Source of the DNA: Selenomonas sp. oral taxon 892 str. F0426
GTDB lineage: Bacteria; Bacillota; Negativicutes; Selenomonadales; Selenomonadaceae
Direction of reading: 5' to 3'
NCBI RefSeq assembly: GCF_000468035.1
Contig: NZ_KI260513.1
Span: 1 to 64,000 of the forward strand
DNA length: 64,000 nt
The notes under the pieces were generated by a model, which was given only the letters and a program-made list of their open reading frames with translations, was not told the DNA's origin and did no database searches. Position numbers and translations under genes: made by a program. The first letter of the stretch is position 1. Each line of letters opens with the position of its first letter. This document shows positions 35,713 through 43,244 of the stretch, piece after piece.

Positions 35713-36519
35713 CCACGTCACAATTTTATCAACCAATGCTTGTTGCTCACTCGCTGTTCTGCGGAGATAGATGCGCGTTGTTTCTATGCTCTCATGCCCC
35801 ATCAGATCAGCAAGCAGGGCAATATCGTTGTATTTCTCCAAGAAATTCTTTGCATAGCGATGTCGAAACGAATGGGGATATACGACCTTCGTATCAAGCC
35901 CGTATTTGACCGCATACTTTTTGAGCTGCTGTGCAATCCCACGCGGGGTGATTCTCTGCCCATATCGGTTCAAAAATAAATATCCCGATATTCGGTTTGT
36001 TTCCTTTAACCAAGCAAGTGTTTCGAGCCTTAACTTTTTAGGAATGTAGAGTCTACGAAGTTTGCCACCTTTTGTATATAGATCAAAATATCCGAGATTG
36101 ACGTGCTCGATCTTTATTTGTACCAGCTCGCTCACTCTCGCTCCTGTTGCGGCAAGATACCAAACAACGAAGTACCATTCTATTTTCCCATCGTGTTTTA
36201 GCTGCTTTTTCAAAAAGGCATAGTCTGCATTGCTGATAACATTTTCAAGGAAATTCTTCTGCTGAATTTTGACGGATTTCAAACGTAACTGCGTTAATCC
36301 AAGAAACTCAAGATATTTATTGATTGCCTGTATGCGCAGGTTAACCGTCTTCGGCTTGAAGTTTTCCATCAGATACCCTTTATAGGCGAGAAGCGTCTCT
36401 GATGCAGCAGTGCCAAAGTGTTGGATAAAATATTCTGCTGTCCAACAGTATGCATCAACGGTATTAGTAGAGAGGTTCTCCTTTCTCAAAAATTGTTCAA
36501 ATGTAATCTCTTGCCTCAA
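35710..36519 (-). CDS. Tyrosine recombinase for hsdS inversion
   Basis: XerC/D-like tyrosine recombinase of about 269 residues (274 if the upstream ATG is used), the type found inside type I hsdS loci where it inverts specificity cassettes. Numbering from that upstream ATG, the catalytic set is visible: Arg133 in GARVSEL, Lys near 155-158 (TKGGK), His221 and Arg224 in HSFRHRYA, His247 in LMGHES and Tyr256 in TTRIYLRR. The N-terminal SAM-like core-binding domain starts TFEQFLRKENLSTNTVDAYC. TTG at 36519 is preferred as start because GGAGG is 8 nt upstream; the ATG five codons earlier has none. The gene lies between the two hsdS copies and moves with each inversion. Confidence 0.9.
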   Translation of the reverse strand: MRQEITFEQFLRKENLSTNTVDAYCWTAEYFIQHFGTAASETLLAYKGYLMENFKPKTVNLRIQAINKYLEFLGLTQLRLKSVKIQQKNFLENVISNADYAFLKKQLKHDGKIEWYFVVWYLAATGARVSELVQIKIEHVNLGYFDLYTKGGKLRRLYIPKKLRLETLAWLKETNRISGYLFLNRYGQRITPRGIAQQLKKYAVKYGLDTKVVYPHSFRHRYAKNFLEKYNDIALLADLMGHESIETTRIYLRRTASEQQALVDKIVTW

Positions 36520-36527
36520 AACAAGCA

Positions 36528-36570
36528 CCTCCATAATGTGTAAAGAACTGGACAGTACGTATTATGGAGG
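36528..36570 (-). promoter_or_regulatory. Hairpin that can cover the recombinase ribosome site
   Basis: In the minus-strand transcript CCTCCATAAT (from 36570-36561) is exactly complementary to ATTATGGAGG (from 36537-36528), with a 23-nt loop. The second arm contains the GGAGG Shine-Dalgarno of the recombinase, so folding would hide it and lower translation. Confidence 0.45.
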
Positions 36571-37186
36571 CATGCTATATGAGGTGATAGGGTTTCACGA
36601 GAGTTTTTAATCGATTATCTGATGCATATTCTCAAGAAGCGTAAACAGACTTCTTATCTTGTTACAAATTCGTTTTTGTTCCCTTAGTGGTGGTAAAGGT
36701 ACGATTGTCTCTGCCATAGCTGTACCTGATATTTCCTTGAACGTTGTCCCTGTCGCTCTTAATACAATACTGGGCGTTCTTTCTTTGAGACAGAAATATA
36801 CGAATAAACTCATCCTTGTGTCATGCGGAACAACGGACTTGAAACCCTGATTTGTTGCAAGAGCATTTGCAGCGATTGCGATGTGACCGATGGGAGCACG
36901 ACTTGAATAAAGCACGGTATGAGCGGGCATCAATGTTGCAGATGAATCTTTCAAGCCAAGTTCCGTGATGGAACGAGAACCATGTGAAATATAGATATCG
37001 CTATGATTGCTTAAATCTGCCGGGGTAATCCAATAAATATTTCCATCCCAATAAGATTCATTGGATGTTCTTGGCGTGCCACCGCCAATAATACTGCCGA
37101 TTTCTTTCAGTCTGACGAACAACCACGAACCTGGAATCTCAAACGGAATCTCTTCATCAATACATTTCTCACTCCCATCAGCGAAT

Positions 37187-37282
37187 CTCTCATAATACGA
37201 GTTATCCGTACCCCGGTAGATGACAGATTCTCTCTTGTCACGTTTGATTTTTCCCTGCTTGATGAGTTCTTCTTTTTCTGCC
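37187..37282 (-). repeat. Inner inversion repeat, right copy
   Basis: Reverse-complement identical to 35002-35097 over 96 bp, in the central spacer of the silent cassette. Confidence 0.93.
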
Positions 37283-37908
37283 TGAATCCGCTCCAACAAG
37301 ACCGATGCAGGCTCATCGCTCTCGTCTTGTGGGACGAGTTTTCCTCGGATTGCAAGGTCAAGGATTTTTGATTTTGTTGTATTGATGGTTTCTATTAGGT
37401 TTTCTTTATTAGCTTGAATTGATGCGATTATAGGAATAAGTTTTTCGATTTTAGAAACACATCTGCCTTGTTCTGATATTGGTGGAATTGGGATTAGTGT
37501 ATGCCTAATATGTTCAAGGTGAAGATTAGGAACGCCAATTCCTTTTAATGACTTAAAAAAATGTGCCTGAACATAAGTGCTTCTTATGGCATAAAGCGTA
37601 AAGTAGGAGTTTATATCCTTAACGGTTCTAATTAAAGCAAGGCTCACATAAATATCAAAGATTTTTTCTTCGTCAATAATAGCCGCAGCTCCTGTAGTTC
37701 CATTTTTTGCAAGCAAAATATCTCCAATACGAGGTGCAACTCTACTATATAGTTCTTGATGTAGACTTTCTGGAATGTACATGATGTTGTCCCAGTCGAT
37801 TTTCCCAGAAGTTACATTACGAGAGGATAGAAAAATATATCCTGAATTACTATATTGTGGAGTTTTGTGAGTGCCATCTGTTATCATTGTTGAAATGCTT
37901 TGAAGCCT

Positions 37909-38001
37909 CGCCCACGCCCAACTCTCTGGCACTTCAAACGGAATCTCGTCTTCGATACATTTGACCGTACCATCGGCGAATTTCTCATAATGCAAATTAT
38001 C
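37909..38001 (-). repeat. Outer inversion repeat, right copy
   Basis: Reverse-complement match of 34271-34363 over 93 bp with two mismatches. Homology stops abruptly at 38001, which marks the outer limit of the invertible DNA. Confidence 0.92.
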
Positions 38002-38011
38002 CATACTTCTA

Positions 38012-38061
38012 CAAACGAAAAGAGTCATTGCAGAAAGATGTGCAATGACTCTTTTCGTTTG
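38012..38061. terminator. Terminator with perfect 21-bp stem bounding the invertible locus
   Basis: CAAACGAAAAGAGTCATTGCA and its exact complement flank an 8-nt loop. It ends the glycogen operon (minus strand) and also insulates the silent hsdS cassette from that transcription. Confidence 0.85.
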
Positions 38062-38085
38062 CTTATATACGCTCGCCTTACCTCG

Positions 38086-41000
38086 TCACCGATGGTAACG
38101 CACACAGAGTGCCTGCAGCTTCTTCGGATCGAGCTCGAGAAGATAGTCCTTCTTGAGGCTCCAGCGCCAGTTGATGCCGACAGTGCCCGGCGTATTCATG
38201 CGTGCGCGCTCGTCGAGGGCGAGGAGATCCTGCATGGGGATGATCGCCATACGTGCGCGCGAGGCATACGCTGCCTTGATGAGGCGCTTGCAGATGGTCT
38301 TGGGGCGATCGGAGGTCGTTCCCGTCATATTCGCAAGCGTTTCACGCAGAACCTCGTCAATATCGTGCGTGAACCAACCGACAGTGGTATTGTTGTCGTG
38401 CGTCCCCGTGTAGACAATGCTGTTCTCAGGTGTGACGAAGCCGACACGCCCCGACGCGTTCGGCACGAGCATGAAGAGAACAATCTTCATACCAGGGAAT
38501 CCGCATTCATCGCGCAGCCGCTCCACGTCCGCCGTAATGATCCCGAGATCCTCGGCAACGATGTCGAGTGTGCCGAGCTCCCGCTCGATTTCATCGAAGA
38601 ACGGCTTGCCCGGCCCCTTGATCCAATGCCCGTTGATCGCCGTCTCCGCCTTTCCATCAATCGACCAATAGGACTCGAAGGCGCGGAAATGGTCGATGCG
38701 GATGATGTCCACCTGCTCGTGCAGTTTCTGAAAGCGCCGCTTCCACCACGCATACTGCTCGGCCTTCATGGCCTCCCAGTTATACTGCGGATTGCCCCAG
38801 AGCTGCCCATTCGCAGCGAAGTAGTCAGGCGGCACCCCCGCTACCGTGCGCGCCGTACCATCCTCATTGAGATCGAAAAGCTGCTGATGCGCCCACGCAT
38901 CCGCGCTGTCCTGTGCCACAAAGATGGGCATATCGCCGAGGATCTCAATCCCCTTCTTCCGCGCGTAGTCATGCAGGCGATTCCACTGCAGATGAAAGAT
39001 GTACTGCTTAAACCGATCGAGCTCGACCTCATCCCGCTGGCGCTCCGCAAGCGCCGCGAGCGCTGCTGGGTCGCGATTCTTGATCTCGTCGGGCCACTGC
39101 ATCCACGGTGTACGATGATACTCCTTCTTCGCCGCATGAAAGAGCGCATAGTCATTGAGCCAGTATGCCTCCTTTTTACAGAAGTCCTGGTACACCTTGT
39201 CCGCTGCGCACTCCCTGCGGAATACGTGAAATGCCTTTTCGAGCAAATCCTTTTTGAACTGTTTGACACGTGCAAAATCGATGAAGGCAGTATTCGCCTC
39301 ATACGGCAGGAAGAGATCTTTCTCCGTCAGCCAGCCACGGGCGGCAAGCTCCTCAGGATCGATCATCATGATATTGCCGGCAAAGGCAGAGATGGACTGA
39401 TAGGGCGAGTAGCTGGGGCCGACAGGACTGAGCGGCAAAATCTGCCAGACCTTCTGCCCCGCCTCGGCGAGAAAGTCGAGGAAGCGGTACGCCTCCTTTC
39501 CAAAATCCCCCACGCCGTATTTCGACGGCAAAGAAGTCGGATGCAGGAGAATGCCTGCCTTGCGCTCATAACGGCGCGGTTCCTTGCGCTCACGAAGGAG
39601 TAATCCGAAAAGCGGTGGTATCTTGATGCGGAGTCTTCCGCGCTCTACCTCATAGGTACGTGACGGCTTGAATGCATCCTCGAAGATCCCGCATGCAAAG
39701 TCGCTCACATCGACCTCGATCGTCAGTGTCTCCGTCAGGTTCCGATTAAACGCGGCAATAAAAACGCCGTCTTCCTTCTCCTGGTTGAACACATCGTAGC
39801 CCGAGCGGATCGTCCGTGCATAGGCGATCACATCACCCGCACCATAGAGCGGCAGGATGTCACCTGTGCGAAGGGCATCGTTCTCATTGCGCACAGCAAT
39901 GAATCGCTCAAACCAGCCACGAATCTCCTTATTGCCGTTCTCCCAGTCATAGGGACGGCGGTTGAAGGGATCCTTGAACCCCTGCATGCCGATCTCGTCA
40001 CCGTAGTAGACGCTCGGCACACCAGGATAGGTCATCTGCCAGAGCGTCGCCATGAGGAGGCGGCGCGATCCGAGGTCAAATTGCTCGGGTGTCATGCGTA
40101 CGCGCGACTGCTCAATCGCAGGCATCCCCTCGTAGTAGGGCACACCGGCGAGAACGGTAATCGCACGCTGCACGTCATGACTGCCGATGAGGTTCATCAT
40201 GGCATAGAGATTTTCCTTCGGATAGTTCTCGATCTGGCTTGCAAGCCGCCGGGCAGTCTGACGTCCATCCACAGTCCCCGTGAGGAAGTCGAACATCATC
40301 GTACGCAGCGGATAGTTCATCGCCGAGTCCATCTCGTTTCCGGAGAGGTATTCGCGTGGTGTCCCATAGGCAACCTTGTTCGATGCATCCTCCCAGACCT
40401 CACCGATCATGACGGCGTCAGGATTGGTCTTTTTAAGCTCGGAGAAAAATTTCTTCGAGAATGTCGGCGGCAGCTCATCAATGACATCAAGGCGCCAGCC
40501 CGCAATGCCCTCATTCATCCAGTGATGGAGCACACTGTCCTTACCCGTAATGACAAAGTCCATATAGGCAGGATCGGTCTCATTGACATTTGGTAGCGTG
40601 TCAAAGTTCCACCAGCAGTCGTATTCATTCGGATAACTGCGGAAGTGATACCACGAGTAGTACGGTGACTCCTTCGACTGGTAGGCGCCGATAGATCGAT
40701 ACTGATGCTGGCGATTGAAGTAAATGCTGTTGCTGCCCGTGTGGCTGAACACGCCGTCAAGAATGATCCGGATGCCCCGCTCGTCCGCTGCTGCAACGAG
40801 CGCGCGAAAATCCTCGATATCCCCAAGTACAGGATCAATCTTATGATAGTCCCCGGTATCGTAGTGGTGATTGCTCTCGGACTCAAATACAGGGTTGAAG
40901 TAGATGCAGGAGACTCCTAAATCCTGCAGATAGTCCAGCTTCTCCATCACGCCGCGCAGGTTCCCGCCAAAGAAATCATAGGCGATGATCTCCTTCGTAT

Positions 41001-41535
41001 CAGGATCCTTGAGATACATGGGGTCGTCTGTCCAGTCTGTTCGAATGACCGCACCTTTTTTGCGTACAATAGTATCGCCCGAACGCGCAAAGCGATCTGG
41101 AAAGATCTGGTACATGACTGCATTCTTGAACCAGTCGGGCGTACGTGCCCCCTTGTTGTAGATCGTGATCTGATACGATGCAGGGGCCTCTCTGCTGAGT
41201 GCCCCAACACCGCCAAGCAGCTCCTCGTTGTTCCCATAAAAATAGGTGCCGCTCTCCATTGTAATGATGAAGTAATACCAAAGAAGACAGCCATAGTCCG
41301 GCAGGCTGATCCACGTGGTATAGAATTTCTGCTCATCCCGTACATCCTTTGTCTCCAGCGCAATCAGACGCTCCCCCGTCTGATCCTGCCACAGTCGCAC
41401 GAGCACCTGGCGAATCGGCTCATAGGTACGAATGCGGATGCCAAGACGCAGCCGACTGCCTGCCTCCGCCGCCCCGACAATAGAACGAAAATAAATATCC
41501 TGAGAATTGTGCTCCACCTGATAAGATTCCAGCAT
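38086..41535 (-). CDS. GH13 alpha-amylase-family enzyme fused to 4-alpha-glucanotransferase (GH77)
   Basis: Bifunctional glycogen-degrading protein of about 1149 residues. The N-terminal part has an Ig-like N domain (about 1-135) and a GH13 catalytic domain of the cyclomaltodextrinase/neopullulanase kind: NAVMYQIFPDRFA, GVFSHTGSNS, GWRLDVIDELP (nucleophile Asp), MIGEVWEDA (acid Glu) and NLIGSHDVQR. The C-terminal part, from about ERKAGILLHPTSLPSKYGVG, is MalQ-like with DIIRIDHFRAFESYW, VAEDLGIIT and VYTGTHDNNT. The start MLESYQVE has GGAGAGGGCG upstream. Together these can debranch and disproportionate glycogen limit dextrins left by the phosphorylase. It ends the glg operon. Confidence 0.93.
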   Translation of the reverse strand: MLESYQVEHNSQDIYFRSIVGAAEAGSRLRLGIRIRTYEPIRQVLVRLWQDQTGERLIALETKDVRDEQKFYTTWISLPDYGCLLWYYFIITMESGTYFYGNNEELLGGVGALSREAPASYQITIYNKGARTPDWFKNAVMYQIFPDRFARSGDTIVRKKGAVIRTDWTDDPMYLKDPDTKEIIAYDFFGGNLRGVMEKLDYLQDLGVSCIYFNPVFESESNHHYDTGDYHKIDPVLGDIEDFRALVAAADERGIRIILDGVFSHTGSNSIYFNRQHQYRSIGAYQSKESPYYSWYHFRSYPNEYDCWWNFDTLPNVNETDPAYMDFVITGKDSVLHHWMNEGIAGWRLDVIDELPPTFSKKFFSELKKTNPDAVMIGEVWEDASNKVAYGTPREYLSGNEMDSAMNYPLRTMMFDFLTGTVDGRQTARRLASQIENYPKENLYAMMNLIGSHDVQRAITVLAGVPYYEGMPAIEQSRVRMTPEQFDLGSRRLLMATLWQMTYPGVPSVYYGDEIGMQGFKDPFNRRPYDWENGNKEIRGWFERFIAVRNENDALRTGDILPLYGAGDVIAYARTIRSGYDVFNQEKEDGVFIAAFNRNLTETLTIEVDVSDFACGIFEDAFKPSRTYEVERGRLRIKIPPLFGLLLRERKEPRRYERKAGILLHPTSLPSKYGVGDFGKEAYRFLDFLAEAGQKVWQILPLSPVGPSYSPYQSISAFAGNIMMIDPEELAARGWLTEKDLFLPYEANTAFIDFARVKQFKKDLLEKAFHVFRRECAADKVYQDFCKKEAYWLNDYALFHAAKKEYHRTPWMQWPDEIKNRDPAALAALAERQRDEVELDRFKQYIFHLQWNRLHDYARKKGIEILGDMPIFVAQDSADAWAHQQLFDLNEDGTARTVAGVPPDYFAANGQLWGNPQYNWEAMKAEQYAWWKRRFQKLHEQVDIIRIDHFRAFESYWSIDGKAETAINGHWIKGPGKPFFDEIERELGTLDIVAEDLGIITADVERLRDECGFPGMKIVLFMLVPNASGRVGFVTPENSIVYTGTHDNNTTVGWFTHDIDEVLRETLANMTGTTSDRPKTICKRLIKAAYASRARMAIIPMQDLLALDERARMNTPGTVGINWRWSLKKDYLLELDPKKLQALCVRYHR

Positions 41536-41567
41536 AGCGCCCTCTCCTTTCCAAAAGGAAACGCACA

Positions 41568-41621
41568 GAAACCACTGGCGAATCAAACAGTCTTAATTGA
41601 TTCCAATTCGCCAGCGGTTTC
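41568..41621 (-). other. Hairpin between glgA and the GH13-GH77 gene
   Basis: GAAACCACTGGCGAAT pairs with ATTCGCCAGCGGTTTC (one mismatch) over a 22-nt loop. No U-tract follows on the minus strand, so an RNA-processing or stability role is as likely as termination. Confidence 0.5.
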
Positions 41622-41694
41622 TTAAGGAGTGCGTCATGTAAAACTTGAATGCGATCAATCCACTCACAAATCAGATTGCCAGAACGAGATGATC

Positions 41695-43140
41695 TCAGTT
41701 TTCAAGCAAAAGTCGCTCATAGAGCGTCTCATACTCCTTTGCGGAGCGCTTCCAGCTGAAGTCACTGTGCATCGCCGTAAAGATGAGCTGACGCCACTCA
41801 CGCAGGTTGCCATAGGCAGCGAGTGCACGCTTGAGGGCATACATCATCTCATGCGCATTGTATTCGTAGAACAGGAACCCGTTCCCCTTGTCGACATCCG
41901 TGCGGTCAAATTGGACGACGGTATCCTTGAGCCCGCCCGTCTCACGCACGACGGGGATCGCCCCATAGCGCATGGCAATGAGCTGTCCGAGTCCACACGG
42001 TTCAAACATGGACGGCATAAGGAAGATGTCGGATGCCGCATAGATGCGCTGCGCGAGCTCATTCGAGAAGCGGATGTTGATGGACACCTTGTTCGGGTAG
42101 CGCCATGACAATTCCTTGAACCAATCCTCATAGTTGCGATCTCCCGTGCCAAGCAGAACGAACTGCACGTTCTCATGTTGGAGGATCTCATCCAGCACAC
42201 GCACGACGAGGTCGAGGCCCTTGTTCGCAACGAGGCGTGTGATCATCGCGACCATCGGTGTACGGCGGTTCTCGGGAAGCCCAAGATCGTGCTGCAGGCG
42301 CACCTTGTTGTCGCTCTTGCCCTCGACTGCTTTTTTGATATCATAGTTGACGTAGAGATTCTTGTCCGTCTGCGGATTATAGACATCATAGTCAATACCG
42401 TTGACAATGCCGAAGAGTTCTTCGCGGCGCTTCTGCAGGAGCCCCTCCAGATGTTCACCGTAGTATTCGTACTGAATTTCCTCGGCATAGGTCTTGCTGA
42501 CGGTCGACACGTAGTCGGCATAGATGATGCCTGCTTTCATAAAGTTGACCGCATCGAAGAATTCAAAGTCACCGTTGTTGAAGTACCGCCAATCCAGTCC
42601 GAGCACATCGGCCATGACATCTTTGGGGAATACCCCCTGATACTTCAGATTGTGAATGGTAAAGAGCGTCTTGATCCCAGTGTAGCGCAGGTCATCCATG
42701 TGTTCGAGCCGCAGGAATACATTGACGAGTGCAGAATGCCAGTCATTCGTGTGGATGATGTCCGGCCAGAAATCGAGTGCAGGCAGAAGGTTCAGGACGG
42801 CACGGCTGAAGAAGGAGAATCGCTCCGCATCATCGGGATACCCGTAGAATCCGTCGCGGCCAAAGTACTCCTCATTATCTATGAAATAGAAGGTTACGCC
42901 GTTTAGCACGTACTTATCAATGCCGACGAACTTATCCCGCCACGCAACATTCAGTATGCCGTCATAGATATGCTCCATCTCGTTGCGAATGTCCTTGGCA
43001 ATCACACCGTATTTCGGCAGGATTACACGGCAGTCCACCCCATCCTTTACGAGCGCTGCGGGAAGTGAGCCCGCAACATCTGCAAGACCGCCCGTCTTGA
43101 CAAAAGGAACTGCTTCCGATGCTACATATAGTACCTTCAT
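41695..43140 (-). CDS. glgA: Glycogen synthase (ADP-glucose type)
   Basis: GT5 glycosyltransferase adding glucose from ADP-glucose to the non-reducing end of glycogen. The N-terminal KTGGLADVAGSLP motif binds ADP-glucose, and the C-terminal GT-B half has MPSMFEPCGLGQLIAMRYG and RETGGLKDTV. The 481-residue length is standard. It lies between glgB and the GH13-GH77 gene. Confidence 0.97.
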   Translation of the reverse strand: MKVLYVASEAVPFVKTGGLADVAGSLPAALVKDGVDCRVILPKYGVIAKDIRNEMEHIYDGILNVAWRDKFVGIDKYVLNGVTFYFIDNEEYFGRDGFYGYPDDAERFSFFSRAVLNLLPALDFWPDIIHTNDWHSALVNVFLRLEHMDDLRYTGIKTLFTIHNLKYQGVFPKDVMADVLGLDWRYFNNGDFEFFDAVNFMKAGIIYADYVSTVSKTYAEEIQYEYYGEHLEGLLQKRREELFGIVNGIDYDVYNPQTDKNLYVNYDIKKAVEGKSDNKVRLQHDLGLPENRRTPMVAMITRLVANKGLDLVVRVLDEILQHENVQFVLLGTGDRNYEDWFKELSWRYPNKVSINIRFSNELAQRIYAASDIFLMPSMFEPCGLGQLIAMRYGAIPVVRETGGLKDTVVQFDRTDVDKGNGFLFYEYNAHEMMYALKRALAAYGNLREWRQLIFTAMHSDFSWKRSAKEYETLYERLLLEN

Positions 43141-43244
43141 CCCAATATCCTCCTTTTTCTCACAGGAGGGTGCCGTAATCCCTCCGTGAGCTGATCATCA
43201 TATTGTCCAGTCGCTGTCATTCTCCTATCACGTTGTACCGCAGC

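Larger units (their letters stand above)
36607..38001 (-). pseudogene. Silent inverted hsdS cassette
   Basis: Second specificity-subunit frame, opposite in orientation to hsdS and lacking the first ~64 codons, native start and promoter. It contains its own TRD1 (after PESWAWARLQSIS), central spacer (KSKILDLAIRGKLVPQDESD) and TRD2 (after EIPGSWLFVRLKEIG), all open to a normal stop. Both homologous blocks with hsdS are conserved as inverted repeats at its start and centre, while the TRDs differ from those of hsdS. It is best read as a storage cassette that becomes expressed after inversion, not as a decaying gene. The frame extends a few codons past the repeat toward the terminator, without homology. 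Confidence 0.88.

Noticed and set aside
36607-38001. Inverted hsdS copy as a normally expressed second specificity gene
   Set aside because: It has no native start or promoter and is insulated by a terminator; repeat limits fit a storage cassette.
37900-39603. 567-codon frame antisense to the GH13-GH77 gene
   Set aside because: Its start lies in the outer inversion repeat and it crosses a perfect 21-bp terminator stem; the other strand codes for MalQ.
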